Below are positions 49,452 to 61,068 of a stretch of 64,000 nucleotides of DNA, one piece after another. The notes beneath the pieces were generated by a model that was given only the letters and a program-made list of their open reading frames with translations, made no database searches and had not been told where the DNA came from. The translations under genes were made by a program, and so were the position numbers. Position 1 is the first letter of the stretch; every line of letters starts with the position of its first letter. Location of the stretch: assembly GCA_028583605.1 (NCBI GenBank), contig CM053331.1:8618091-8682090 (forward strand), read 5' to 3'. The DNA comes from Dastarcus helophoroides (Eukaryota > Arthropoda > Insecta > Coleoptera > Bothrideridae).

Positions 49452-49499
49452 CTGTGATGCCGTCGGATAAGAATAACCAAATTGTGCATAAGCTGCCAT
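49452..49499 (-). CDS. mirr: Iroquois homeobox gene, coding exon 1 (start exon)
   Basis: On the minus strand, ATG at 49499-49497 opens a 16-codon reading frame, MAAYAQFGYSYPTASQ, that ends in CAG followed by a GTAGGG donor at 49451. This is the conserved N-terminus of Iroquois (IRX/ara/caup/mirr) transcription factors. The context GTGCC-ATG-GC is a good initiation site, and an in-frame TAA lies eight codons upstream (near 49523), so this is the first possible in-frame start. The donor is phase 0, and the only matching acceptor I found is the phase-0 one at 18363, where the next exon begins LLVSGQP; together they give the usual TASQLL junction. The protein is a TALE-class homeodomain transcription factor that patterns dorsal/lateral territories. 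The exon is far too short for ordinary ORF calling. The family assignment is strong; mirror rather than the ara/caup paralogue is inferred from exon 2. Confidence 0.92.
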
Positions 49500-50440
49500 G
49501 GCACGGCTATGTCCCAAGTCTTAGCAAAACATCAACAGATCACAGTCACTAATACACTAGACAAATCCTTTAGTAAACACGTAAGAGCAAACTGCATGTT
49601 CAAGGGTTAGATGACAGCAACCCTCGGCGCAAAACATCTAAAAACGACACACCAGCGTTCTACGCGCCGTAACGATCTGATAGTGACTGGGTGTCTGAGA
49701 AGGCCACTCAACGAGTCGGAAACGTGTTGCCTCTTCACCCGCGCAAATGGGCGTGCCGACGTGGAAACGACCACTAACTACACGGAAATACCGGAGCTAA
49801 CCGGAAAACGCGAAAGTTTAGTGGGTCCCCACTACTTTTCGCACCGCCTATGGGCGGTTTACCCCGCCTAAAGCCTTGGAGTGAGGGGAAACACGCGTGA
49901 CTATCTTGTTTATGGGGCTCCACAGATCCGGACAAATCCCACTTCGGTGCAACAAAAACGCTAACTGAATTTATTGGATACAAGGTGTTTGTCGGAATGA
50001 ATCGCTCGCATCATTTGTATTCCGAATCGGACGAGTGATGCTCCTCTTTTTACATGGAAACCCACTTTGCACCTTGTGCCGTTTGGCTCTTATTGTCACA
50101 CATGTCTTTACAACACTAAAGATACGAGGGCATATGCTCAGATATGTTTATTAAATGGACAAGGCATAAAACTCGAACGTCGCGATAAAACAAAACACGT
50201 TCGTGGTGTCGTCGCTGCTTCAACCCTGATTTCTTGTCAGTCAGAGGTGCTAGACTATAACTATTTACATATCCACCTAGTTTATGTAAATGCGGCGACG
50301 CATATCGTATTAGAATCTTTAGCCCATTTGAATGTTGGCTCTTGCGTAATTGGTGCAAACGCCATTTTTACATCCACCATCCGCACTATATCTAAATTGG
50401 CTCTGTGACAGGCGCAACAGTGTTCACGTCATACGTCACG
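49500..50440 (-). promoter_or_regulatory. mirr: CpG-rich 5' UTR / proximal promoter region of the Iroquois gene
   Basis: The stretch directly upstream of the start codon is clearly richer in G+C and in CpG dinucleotides than almost anything else in the window (for example 49620-49900 and 50030-50240) and is free of the three repeat families. Developmental-gene promoters in insects often stand out this way. No TATA box or transcription start can be fixed by eye. ORFs on both strands here have no recognisable product. Confidence 0.5.
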
Positions 50441-50840
50441 ACTGTAACAAGATCAACAGCAACGATATGTCTAAATAACGTTCAAAAAAATAAGGAAAAT
50501 TAATGTATGCACGTTTGACAAGTAGAAACCAGAAAGACTTGGCGTGGGTGTATGTAAAGGGTGCTTGATATCTAGAGGCAGATCCAATAGCAGGAATATT
50601 GGGACCTCTTCCTCTGGTTCCCCTACCAATATTATTGACGATGAAAAACAAACGTCGTTTCCCGACTAAAGCAAAACATCATCTAACTTCATTGGCCCCA
50701 TTACAGCATTCAAGGACCCCTTGTTTTCCGAGTCCTGGTACAAATGTGTCCGGTAGTATCCATCGATGGACGGGCCTGTCCGGAAGCTTAGATCGGATTC
50801 CACTAAAATTTGATTGGATGGCCATTGCAACCAAATCAAA
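50441..50840. other. Gene-free stretch upstream of the Iroquois 5' region
   Basis: Moderately G+C-rich, normal-complexity DNA. It holds an inverted pair AATATTGG/CCAATATT (about 50596-50634) and an imperfect hairpin ATTTGATTGG/CCAAATCAAAT next to the mariner end. No gene is recognised. Confidence 0.3.
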
Positions 50841-51450
50841 TGCGAGGGTAAATCAAATATGAACCGGAATTTCTATCATGTCGCCTATGAGGGTGTCAGG
50901 AGTGTGCGGATACTCTTAGACGTGTTAGGTGGAGATATCACCTGACTTCCCGCGCTCAAACGAATTCCCTTCTCGCCGTTCGTCAATTGTAAATACAATG
51001 AGTGAGCAAGAGGTTCATCCGCACGTTGCGCAGCGCCTTTCTATTAAATTTCTTGCCGTTGAAGGTGTAAAGCCCGCCGAAATTCTTCGTAGACTAGAAG
51101 CACAGTTTGGGGATACTTTTCTTTTTTGGTAGAACCGACTGGTCCATGATTATCTTAAAAAATTGAAATACAAAAAGTGTCCCCTTGAACCAAGAAAGCT
51201 TAAAAAACACAACAAAGGTTGCTCTAATGAGTTTCGACAGACAAGCTATCATCTTCAGAGAGATACTAATCTCTCTCATCTCTCTGAAGATGATAGCTTG
51301 GCTGTCAAAACGCGTTAGAGCAATCTTTGTTGTGTTTTTTAATCTTTCTTGGTTTCAGGGGACAATTTTTGTATTTTAATTTCTGGAAATACTTGGTTGA
51401 AGAAAATCCAAGTGTATGAATGGCACAAAAAATTTTTGGAATGACGAAAT
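50841..51450 (+). pseudogene. mariner transposase 5' part, split by a small element
   Basis: Terminal repeat TGCGAGGGTAAATC at 50841, leader, then ATG at 50998. The protein begins MSEQEVHPHVAQRLSIKFLA and continues VEGVKPAEILRRLEAQFGDT, the mariner N-terminal helix-turn-helix region. A 270-bp hammerhead-like insertion (51119-51388) interrupts it. Beyond the duplicated ATACTT the same frame continues W-LKKIQVYEWHKKFLE before a TGA near 51443. VYEWHKKF is a standard mariner motif, so the two sides are one gene cut in two. The rest of the transposase is gone. Confidence 0.85.
51119..51388. mobile_element. Hammerhead-like small element, locus 9 (inside mariner ORF)
   Basis: Two near-full copies are arranged head to head around 51264-51280 (CATCTTCAGAGAGATACTAA and CTCATCTCTCTGAAGATG). 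ATACTT at 51113-51118 and 51389-51394 is the target duplication. The plus copy has GATAGC/GCTGTC in stem II (a U-G wobble) and CAAAAC in place of CGAAAC. Confidence 0.85.
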
Positions 51451-51539
51451 CAAGTTCCGACGATGGAATTGTATATTGCCAAAACGTACAAGACTAAGGA
51501 GATATATTGAGAATTTCTGCCTAAAATGCAACAGAATGG

Positions 51540-52015
51540 CCTTTATTCATCAGTAAATCAAAGTGAAGATTGAAGGGTGTCCTCCTCCACAAGGCAAATT
51601 TATTTGGTCCTAATAAGTCACTCAGTCGATCCCTACTTAACGAAGAAATTCATCGTAAACATAAAGCCATATGGGCATCAATAAAAACATGCCGACAAAC
51701 CCATGCATTCATTATAATGCCGCGCAGGAAAAGGGCTAAACTAAGCCTGCAACTTTAATGAAATAACCTCAGGAAACTTGTAGGGATTTGGATAGGTCAC
51801 TGTCGATTAAACAAGCACCTCCACAGAATAGGAATTTTAAACCTACCCGAGTGGTAGGGGGGTGTTTAGAAGAAGATGAGAGTGTCGAGCGCGTGATGTG
51901 TCACTGCCCGGCACTAGCATCAATCAGAGGATCCTCGCTGGGGGACTTCTGCCCTAGTGTGGCCAGTTTGAGAGAGGCGCATCCAGTTCAGTTTCTCAAC
52001 AAGCTTGGGTAACTG
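51540..52015 (+). pseudogene. LINE RNase H tail and zinc-knuckle region
   Basis: Frames read NLFGPNKSLSRSLLNEEIHR, WASIKTCRQTHAFI, MPRRKRAKLSLQLS, (shifted) LVGIWIGHCRLNKHLHRIGI, then GCLEEDESVERVMCHCPALA and FLNKLG to a stop near 52011. The order (end of RNase H, C-terminal arm, HCRL.KHL..IG, C..EDES.ERV.C.CPAL) is that of jockey/R1-like LINEs encoding RNase H. Two or more frameshifts are present. Unrelated in type to the LINE at 46645. Confidence 0.8.
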
Positions 52016-52286
52016 AATGAGTAACCATCAAGAACACCTCAATCACCGGAATAGCACAATGGGCCCAGAAAGGGTGGCCCAAATGCTGGCCCGAACTTTA
52101 GGCAGCCCACATCGAATCCAGAATCCAGAAAAGTCACTCAGTCTGTTTACGAGAACAATATGAAAGCATAACCCGAGTCATCCATTTGTTGCAATATCAC
52201 ATGCCCCAACGGATCTTCTATGACCTTCCTGCCTTTCCCTTGGCCGAACCGAATCAACGATCCCAATTTTTGTGTATGTAAAACAA

Positions 52287-52345
52287 CAGACGCGTAGCTA
52301 AAATAGAGCAGAATGGGGAGCTTGCCCCCCTGTCTCTTGAAGCGG
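52287..52345 (+). mobile_element. hAT-like end of a family A-bearing element
   Basis: CAGACGCGTAGCTAAAATAG is followed by AGCAGAATGGGGAGCTTGCC and then by AAGTTTATATTCAATTTTCC. It matches the right terminus of the element at 9966-12700 (reverse complement), including the AAGTTTATATTCAA stretch. Family A repeats start immediately after it. The partner end was not found. Confidence 0.6.
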
Positions 52346-55300
52346 CCAAAAGTTTATATTCAATTTTCCATTTTTTCTTCACTTTCACTTTCCTTGGAAT
52401 TTTAACATTTTTCGGTAATCGTTTTTTTGATAATCACATTTCGTGATTTTTCACAAAATTTTCCCTTTTAAATTTTGGATGGCAAATGTTGGGTTTCTCT
52501 CGAGAATTTCGAATTACGAATTTTTTTTTAACCAAATTGTGACCTTTTTGAAATTTCCATCTTTTTTTCGAAATTTCAATTTTTTTTTCAAAATTAGTTT
52601 TTGCTTTTGCAATTTTTTTGGATGAAACCTTTTTGGAAATGTCGCTAGTTTCCTTAAAATTGGCTTTTATCTAGAAATTTTGACCTCATTTACAATGCAA
52701 TCATTTATGTCCCTGAAAATCTCAATTTTGGCGTCGAAGTTTTTCTTTATCTCAAAATTTCAATTTTCTTTCAAACCTTGTCTTTTATAAACAATCTTCC
52801 CAAAATTATACCATTTTCTCAAAATTTAACTTTTTGTGCAAAATTTCCATTTTTTTTCCAGAGATTTCGTCTTTTTCTTCGATATTCCCTATATTTTCAT
52901 TATTATTTTTGTAAAAGTTTTTATTTGTTTATTTTGACTTTATTCGCAAAATTCGACTTTATTTCTTGACGTTCTCTGAACGATTTCGAATCTTCTCTCA
53001 ATTTTGAAGTTTCATTTCATCCATTTCTCAAAATTTCGCCTATTTCTCCGAATTCCTTTATTTTTCCCAACATTGGGATTTTTTTGAAAATTTCAATACT
53101 CTAGAATCTAATTTTTCAAAAATTTTGACTTGTTTCTTAGAGTTTGCTTTTTTCTTGAAATCTTGATTTTTGTCTCAAAATTCCATATTTGATGTTTCTA
53201 GAAGTTTCGACATTTTGCTCGAAATTCGTCTTTTTACCGAAATCTTGACTTTATTTCTTGAAATTCGTCTTTTTCATAAAATTTTCCTTTTCACCAAAAA
53301 TTATTTTAAATTTTGCCTATCCTCTCAAAATTCCATATTTGATGTTTCTGGAAGTTTCGATATTTTGCTCGAAATTCGTCTTTTTACCGAAATATTGAAT
53401 TTATTTCTTGAAATTGGTCTTTTTCTTAAAATTTTCCTCTTCATCAAAAATTATTTTAAATTTTGCCTATAATCTCAAAATTCCTTTTTTGGAATGTTCT
53501 CTCAAACATCGTATTTTTTTATATTCCGCTGTTTTTCTTAACATTCGTCTTTTTCTGAAAATTCGACTTTTTCAATTAAATTTTCCAGAAATTTCAAATT
53601 GTTTCTTAAAATTCGCCTTATTTTCGAAATTTCGACCTTTATCTCGCAATATTTTATGCTTCTAGAATTGTAGACTTTTTTCTCGAATTTAGCTTTTCCT
53701 TGAAATTTCTATTTTCTCAAAATTCGTTTATGTTCTCTAAATTCGATCTAAAAGTTAATGAAAAAGCAAAAATGTTAAGAAAAATATTTCTGTGCTTAGA
53801 AAAACAAATTGAACTTCTTTATTGCAATTTACATGTCAACACTTAAATAAAAAAGTTGAAATTTCAGAAAAACTATTTTTGACTAATTGGGATTTTTTCA
53901 TACTCATCTTTTTCCGAAAACTGCAGTTTTTCCAAAATGAATTTTAATTTTCTGAAAATTCTGACTTTCTAAATTCGCCTCTTTCAAAATTACGACTTTA
54001 CTTTTAGAGTTTTGGTTTTTTAACTTCTTTTTCTTGGAAATTTTGATATTATCTATAAATTTTGATTCTTTTCTCGAAATTTGACGGTATTTTTCGAAAT
54101 TCATTTTACATATGTTTGGCTTTTACTGATTTTCTTTTCAATTTAACTTTCTGGATTTCCACTTTTTTCTCTAAATTCATCTTATTCTCGGAATAACACC
54201 TACCTCAAAATTCGACGTTTTGTTTCTAAAAATTTCCGCCTTCTAATTTCGGCTTTTTTCTTAAAATTCATTTATTTTTTCGAAACTGCTAAATGTTAAG
54301 ACGTTATATTTATGAGAATAATATTTTTAGAATATTTCAGGAAAAAGATTTTTTGTAAATTTCGATTACGTTAAAATTTAAATAAAATAATATTCTGAGA
54401 GAAATAATTCAGTTCTTTATTTACAAAATTCGTCTTTGAAAATTTAGCCTTTTTTTAGGAATCCCATCATTTTTAAAATATTCCGATATCATTTAGAATT
54501 CAATGTTCTGACTTTTTTCTGGAAATTCTGCTCTTCTTTTAGACTTTAATTTGGAAATTTAACCCCCCACTTTCGTGAAAATCAGAAAGATCAAACATGT
54601 TTTAAAAAAAGAGAAATTTTTAAAAAGTCAAAAGAAAGAATAGCAAATTTTTTAAAAATTTAGTCATTTTTAAGAAATTAATTAATATTGGCTAAAATTT
54701 TAAAAAAATAGGCCGACCAATTGGAAAAATAATTAAAATATTGAAATATTACAATTTTTAAGAAAAACTTTTCAAGAAGATTGACAATTTTGATTATAAT
54801 GTAGAGATTTAAAAAAAAAGTAGACATTTCCAAAAATATTTGAAAATTTGGCAAATTGACATTTACAAAAATTGAAATACAGATCTTGTCCCCTGAAACT
54901 AAGAAGGATTAAAAAACACAACAAAGGTTGCTCTAACGCGTTTCGATAGTCAAGCTTTCATCTTCAGAGAGATACTAGCTTGGAGATGATAGCTTGGCGA
55001 TCGAAATGCGACCGAGCAACCTTTGTTGTGTTTTCTAATCTTTCTTGGTTTCAGGGAACAATATTTGTATTTCAATTTTTGAAGATAACCAAGGACCTGT
55101 CCGTTGCACCAAAATTTACAAAAATAACGAAATTTTCAAAAAAAGCCTATATTTTGAGAAAGGTCAAAATTTAAAAAAGATGTCGGTTTGCAAAATAAGC
55201 CAAAATTCCGAAAATGGGTGGAATTTTAATAATCGAAATTCTGAATGTTATATAGCTTATGTTTTAAGTGAACATTTTCAAAAAACATTAAATTACGTAA

Positions 55301-56003
55301 GAAGATAAAATTTAAAAAAAAATCCTATATTTCAGCAAAGGTGAAATCCTAAAAAAAATCAGTTATTGAAAAGAAAACGTTGGAATGTTCAAAGAGTAAA
55401 AATTTTGAAGAAATCTTGAAATTCTTAAAAGTTTTTGCAAATTATAACTTTCAACAGAGTTAAAATTTTCAAAAAAATAAAAATTTTTAAAGGAGGCGAA
55501 TTTAGAAGGTTACATAGCTTATGTTTTAGGTGCACATTTTTTAAAAAAGTAAAATTTTAAAAAATCCTATGTTTCAACAAAGGCGAAATCCTAAAAAATT
55601 CAGTTTTTGGAAAGAAAACGTAGGAATGTTCAAAGAGTGGAAATTTTGAAGAAATGTTGAAATTCTTAAAAGTGTAAATTATGACTTTGAAAAGAGTCGA
55701 AATTTCCAAAAAAAATAAATAAAAATTTTGGAAGAAGACGAATTTTTGAATAAATTGAAAGTCTTAAAGTAGTTTGAAAAAAGTGCTTTTTTAAATAAAA
55801 GTTAAATTTTGAAAAGTTCGAACATGTCAAAAAAAATATAAACTTTATTAAAATGCCGGAAAAAATTGAAAGTATCAAAGTCAAATTTTCGAAAAATTTC
55901 AAAATCGTAAAAAAGTAGTTCTGAAGACTATCAAGAATTTTAAAAAAATTAAGAAAAAAGTTGGGTAAAGTTATATTTTGTTGGAAAGGAGTTAACATTT
56001 TGA
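52345..56003. repeat. Family A block with polarity switch near 54590
   Basis: Pyrimidine-rich up to about 54590, then purine-rich, so the unit reverses orientation. Local tandem duplications: 150-bp unit at 53171-53470 (CCATATTTGATGTTTCT twice, offset 150) and ~264-bp unit at 55245-55700 (ATAGCTTATGTTTTA twice). Confidence 0.6.
54872..55113. mobile_element. Hammerhead-like small element, locus 10 (head-to-head pair, 11-bp target duplication)
   Basis: A minus copy (54872-54975) and a plus copy (54983-55113, ending CCGTTGCACC) are joined at their hammerhead ends. Perfect ATTTACAAAAA lies at 54861-54871 and 55114-55124, partly overlapping the element's own A-run. Confidence 0.85.
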
Positions 56004-57060
56004 AGTAAAATTGAAATTTTGAAAGCATCCAACCATTCAAAAACCAGTTTTGAAAAACAGATAAACATTTTTTAAAAAAGTCGAAATATTTAAAAGGTTT
56101 TAACAAATAAAATTAAAATTTTCAAAATATTGAAAATTTTTAGTCCAAATTTTGGAAAAGTCGAAATTTAAAAAGAGGAAAATTTTAAAATAAAAATTGA
56201 ATGTTAAAAGAAAATTTTGACATCTTAAACAATACAGGTCGAAATTAAAAAAAACTGATCTAATCTAACACATTAAACAAAAAAGGTAACTGTGACAATA
56301 GTGTTTCACTTGCGTTATTTAATAAAATATAAACCAGTCGATTAACAAATACATTTCGAACTAAACAGTAAAAAACAATATAACACTCACCATTTAAATA
56401 CTCAAATTGCCACTTATTCCTGAAAGTTCGTTCGAAAATCCAAAATTTCTAGAAAGTGCAGATTTCATGATTAAAGTGCAAATGTGAAGAGAAGAACAAA
56501 ATTGTAAATTTAAATTTGAGATTTTAGAGAAAAAGTTAAGATTTTTAAAAATAAAATAAAAAATTCACATTAAAGAATCGGAAACTTTAGAATTATGATA
56601 GAATTTCCAGTTGAGTCGTTGAGAATTTTTCTTAAAAAAATCAATCGAAGGAAAAAAAAATTTTAATTTACAAAATAAATGGTAATTTAAAAAAAAATTT
56701 AAATTTTGAATACAATAATTCAAAATTTTGAATAGTTTTGAATAAAATAATTCAAAATTTCTGATAAAGAGGTCAATTAGTAACTTTTACCTTCATTTTC
56801 CTTTATATGCACATTTTTTAAAACTTTTTGAGGCAAAGAGACAAAGAGAAGGTATCATGTAGATTAAAAAATCACGTGATAGAAAGGAAATGAGATAATT
56901 TTTGGATTCAAAGGCTAAAAATTAGTCGAAAACAAGTCACAGCTCTAAGACAATGAAATTGCTGTTACCCAGTTTTTTTCAAGAGACAAAATTTATTTGA
57001 AATGAATTGACCTTTATGTGGCACTTCCTATTTAACAAAAATTGCGATCAATAGCTCAGT

Positions 57061-57200
57061 ATCTCTTTGACGATGACAGTTTAGCTGTCGAAACGCATTA
57101 GAGCAAGGTTTGTTGTGTTTTTTAATCTTTCTTGGTTTCAGAAGACAAGTTCTGCATTTCAATTTTTGAAGATAACCAAGGACTAGTCCGTTCCACCAAA
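57061..57200 (+). mobile_element. Hammerhead-like small element, locus 11 (full plus copy in unit 1)
   Basis: It starts ATCTCTTTGACGATGACAG, has stem II GACAG/CTGTC closed by U-G, GAAACGCATTAGAGC, TTGGTTTCAGAAGACAAG, and ends GTCCGTTCCACCAAA. It is a subfamily variant shared only with locus 12. Confidence 0.85.
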
Positions 57201-58058
57201 ACTAATATTCTATTAAATAATAAGACTTGATAGTCTAAATCTACGTACGAAATTTTGACACAACCGATACAAAGTTTATGGAGTTACTAAAAATTTTTTT
57301 TCTTGACAACTTTGACAGTCAATAACTCGAAAACTAGAAACTTTTTATCAAACTTTTTTTCCGTAAATCATATTTATTTATCCTACTGAATCTACTATCA
57401 AGAGTTGACGGCAAAATTTGCAAACATCCTGTTGTACGGTTTTATTTTGAAGATAACAAAAATCTTAAAATATTTTCGCATCCTAGACGGAATTATGGGC
57501 CATTACCACTTCTCAGTACAATTTCTGAATTACGCCACTTCCTGTTGCCGGATAAATATTTGCAGACACTTAGACAAGTCAAAAGTCAATTTAAGAGGGA
57601 AATTTTGTTATTGGCATTCGTCACACCATCACCGATGATTATGAGCTTTTAGTGAATATTAATGATTATATGAAATAAGGAACAACGTTCGATAAATATT
57701 CAAAGCAGCATGTTAATATTGTGGTCAAACGACAACACGCATTGTCTCGCCTGCGCCTACTTACGAGTTATTAAAAAGCAGTTGTTCCTAATTTGAATTC
57801 TGTGCGAGATTCTCATTGTTTCATTGAACGCTCTATTCCGCTGGTACACGAAATTACAAACGTAACTAAGTGGCTAAAACAAAGGCTTGTTGGAGATGTG
57901 AGATAAATATTACAAAACTTTGTCTCTGGAAACGTACGATGATTCAACTTTGCATTGTCTATTCAATTGATTAGTTTGACAAATGTCAATCAAAAGTCAC
58001 CGCTGAAACAAGCTTGCTGTCGGATAACATGTAGAAGAATTTTGGGAAAATAGTATAC

Positions 58059-58418
58059 ATATTGTAACAAAATGTAGTTATAAAATTTGTATTAGGGATT
58101 GTGTAGTCTAAGGAACTCTCTGGAAACATTTGATAAGGGGAAACGGCCGCGGAAATGCATCATACAGCAGATAAGCGCTCCAGAAGTTTCCGCAAGCGAT
58201 AAACTTATCTGTAGGGAGATCCATTCTAAGAAACCGGAGCGGTATAAATACGCAGTCGCCTTTTCCTCAGTTAGTCATTTAGTTGGTTGGATAGTCAGTT
58301 AGTTAGATAATCTAATAGTTTAGTCAGTCATAATCGTTATGTTCCGAAATAAGTTTTTAAATAAAGTGTTACCAACTCACGAAGTTTTAATTTTCGAACC
58401 GATAACACGAAACAATAT
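58059..58418 (+). mobile_element. Solo LTR (352 bp) with ATAT duplication, unit 1
   Basis: The LTR is 58063-58414, TGTAACAAAATG to ACGAAACA, flanked by ATAT at 58059-58062 and 58415-58418. U3 has a GGCCGCGG block, GATAAG/AGCGCTC and AGAAGTTTCC, which fits a heat-shock element (nGAAnnTTCn). TATAAATA lies near 58243 and AATAAA at 58360. There is no internal region. Confidence 0.88.
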
Positions 58419-58865
58419 TTAAGTTGATCGGAAAGATAGTCGCTTCAGCTAGAATTCATTACTAAAACATCGCTCTACTCACAATCACTTGAACAAAAAT
58501 TGAAACTATAGATACTTATTAGTTTATTTACAAACATCAAATTAACGTTAGATTCTTGAGCTTGAGCATCTTTGACGAACGAAAAGGAAGTAGTCTAATA
58601 AAGGCCAACACAGAGCAAGGATTCTTTGCTGACAATTCTTTCTACAAGGAAGTCAATTCGAATTTTATTGGACTTTTTCATTTAACTCCTAATAATATTT
58701 GTGTTTTTAACATATACTACTAACAGCATTCGTACAAAAAAGTATACACCTTTTTTTGCTGAGAATCATAAATAGGATCTACAAATTTTGTAATAAACGA
58801 TTTTGCGATAATATTCACTGTTTGGAAAACATTTGCCTTAAGTAATCAAACTTTTATAATGTCCT

Positions 58866-59040
58866 TACTAATATATAAATGTAAAAGTGTGTTTGTCTGT
58901 CTGTTTGTCCGCTTCAGTGTTGCCAGATCCCTCGATTTTCTACTCTCGTTCATATAGCACGACACATTTTCTATGTAAATAAATACAAAGCTTGGCCATG
59001 AAGACACAACGACATCGTCATCTAAAGACGAGGGTTCATG
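58866..59040 (+). mobile_element. mini-me / Helentron-like core, unit 1
   Basis: TACTAATATATAAATGTAAA is followed by a GT-CTGT repeat (TTTGTCTGTCTGTTTGTCC), then CGCTTCAGTGTTGCCAGATC, and ends with a CGTC-ATCTAAA-GACG hairpin (59016-59030). A (TA) proto-repeat followed by a conserved core and (GTCY)n is the signature described for dipteran mini-me/DINE-type elements. The assignment here is tentative. Confidence 0.45.
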
Positions 59041-61068
59041 TATATTAAAAATTGAAATTGAAAGAATCCAATTTTTCAGAATAATAGAAATTTTTAAAAA
59101 GAATCCAATTTTTAAATTTTTTAGATAAAAATCCAGTTTACTATAAAACAGTCGAAACTTCGAGAAAAAATCGAAATTTTTATAAAAAGATGAAAATTTT
59201 CACAAAAAATTGAAATTTTGAAAAAGGTTTAAATTCTAAAATGTCATAATGTCTTAAGAAAAAGGCCAAAATTTCATGACAAACGAATAGAATTTTTAGA
59301 AAAGTGAAAATTTTGAAAAAGTTCCAAAAAAATCGTAATTTTGAAAAAAAATTCAATTTCGAAAAATAATGAGAATTTTCGAAAAAAGTCGAATTTTTCA
59401 AATATTAATAACATTTACTACAAAAAAGTCGAAATTTCGAAAAAAATGTAAAAATTCTTGAAAAATGTCGAAATTTTCATGAAAAATTAAAATTTTGAAA
59501 AGAGTTTAATTTCTGGAAAAAACCATATCTAAAAAAATCGAAATTTAATGACAGAAGGTTACCATTTTCAAAAAAAAAGAAACATTTTAGGAAAAGTTCG
59601 AAAAATTTTAAAAATCGGAATTGTAAGGATCCAATTTTTTAAAAAAGTGAATGCTTTCAAAAAAACTCGAATTTTTAAAATTTTTATATAAAAAACCAAT
59701 TTTCTACGTAAAAGTCGAAACTTCGAGACAAACTCGAAATTTTTGAAAAAAGTGCAGATTTTCACAAAATATTGAAATTTTGAAAAAACTTAAATTCTGA
59801 AAATAGTCATAATATCCCAACAAAAAGCCGAAATTGGATGACAAAGGATTAACAGTTTTAGAAAAGAGGTATTTCTGGAAAAAGTTCGAAAACAATCAAA
59901 ATTTTAAGATAAACCAATTTTTGAAAAAAGTCAAAATTTTCAAAACAAGTCAAATTTTTCATTTTTTTAAATAAAATACCATTTATTACATAAAAGTCGA
60001 AATTTCGAAATAGTAAAATTGAAATTTTGAAAGCATCCAACCATTCAAAAAACAGTTTTGAAAAACAGATAAACATTTTTAAAAAAAATCGAAATGTTTA
60101 AAAGGTTTTAACAAATAACGTTAAAATTTTCAAAATATTTAAAATTTTTAGTCCAAATTTTGGAAAAGTCGAAATTTAAAAAGAGGAAAATTTTAAAATA
60201 AAAATTGAAATGTTAAAACAAAATTTTGACACTTAAACAGTACAAGGTCGAAATTAAAAAAAAAAACTGATTAATCTAACACATTAAAGAAAAAAGTTAA
60301 CTGTGACAATAGTGTTTCACCTAGCGTTATTCAATAAAATATAAACCAGTCGATTAACAAATACGTTTCGAGTTAAAGAGTAAAAAAAATATATAACACT
60401 CACCACTTTAAATACTGAAATTGTCATTTTATTCCTGAAAGTTCGTTCGAAAATCCAAAATTTCTAGAAAGTGCAGATTTCATGATTAAAGGGAAAACGT
60501 GAAGAGAAGAACAAAATTGTAAATTTAAAATTTAAGATTTTGAGAAAAAGTTAAGATTTTTAAAAATAAAATAAAAAATGTTCACATGTCTAGAAGAATC
60601 GGAAACTTTATAATAATGATAGAATTTCCAGTTGAGTCGTTGAGAATTTTTCTTAAAAAAATCAATCGAAGGAAAAAAAAATTTTAATTTACAAAATAAA
60701 TGGTAATTTAAAAAAAATGAAAATTTTGAATACAATAATTCAAAATTTTGAATACTTTTGAATAAAATAATTCAAAATTTCTGATGAAGAGGTCAATTAG
60801 TAACTTTTACCTTTATTTTCCTTTATATGCAAATTTTTTAAAACTTTTTGAAGCAAAGAAACAAAGAGAAGGTTTCCTGTAGATTAAAAAATTGACGTGA
60901 TAAAAAGGAAATGAGGAAATTTTTGGATTCAAAGGCTAAAACAAGTCACAGCTCTAAGACAATGAAATTGCTGTTCCCCAGTTTTTTCAACAGACAAAAT
61001 TTATTTGAAATGAATTGACCTTTATGTGGCGCTTCCTATTTAACAACAATTGTCATCAATAGCTTAAT

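Larger units (their letters stand above)
56004..60011. repeat. ~4.0-kb tandem duplication, unit 1
   Basis: It begins AGTAAAATTGAAATTTTG and is repeated from 60012 with an offset of 4008 bp at the start, 4018 at the LTR and 3990 near 58861. The order inside is family A, AT-rich region, hammerhead-like element (57061), ~450 bp near-identical unique DNA (57600-58050), solo LTR (58063), mini-me-like core (58866), family A. Unit 1 has an extra ~35 bp near 58610-58650. Confidence 0.93.

Noticed and set aside
49611..50862. ORFs of 69-113 codons on both strands in the CpG-rich 5' region
   Set aside because: They overlap each other on both strands, match no family I know, and lie where an untranslated leader or promoter is expected.
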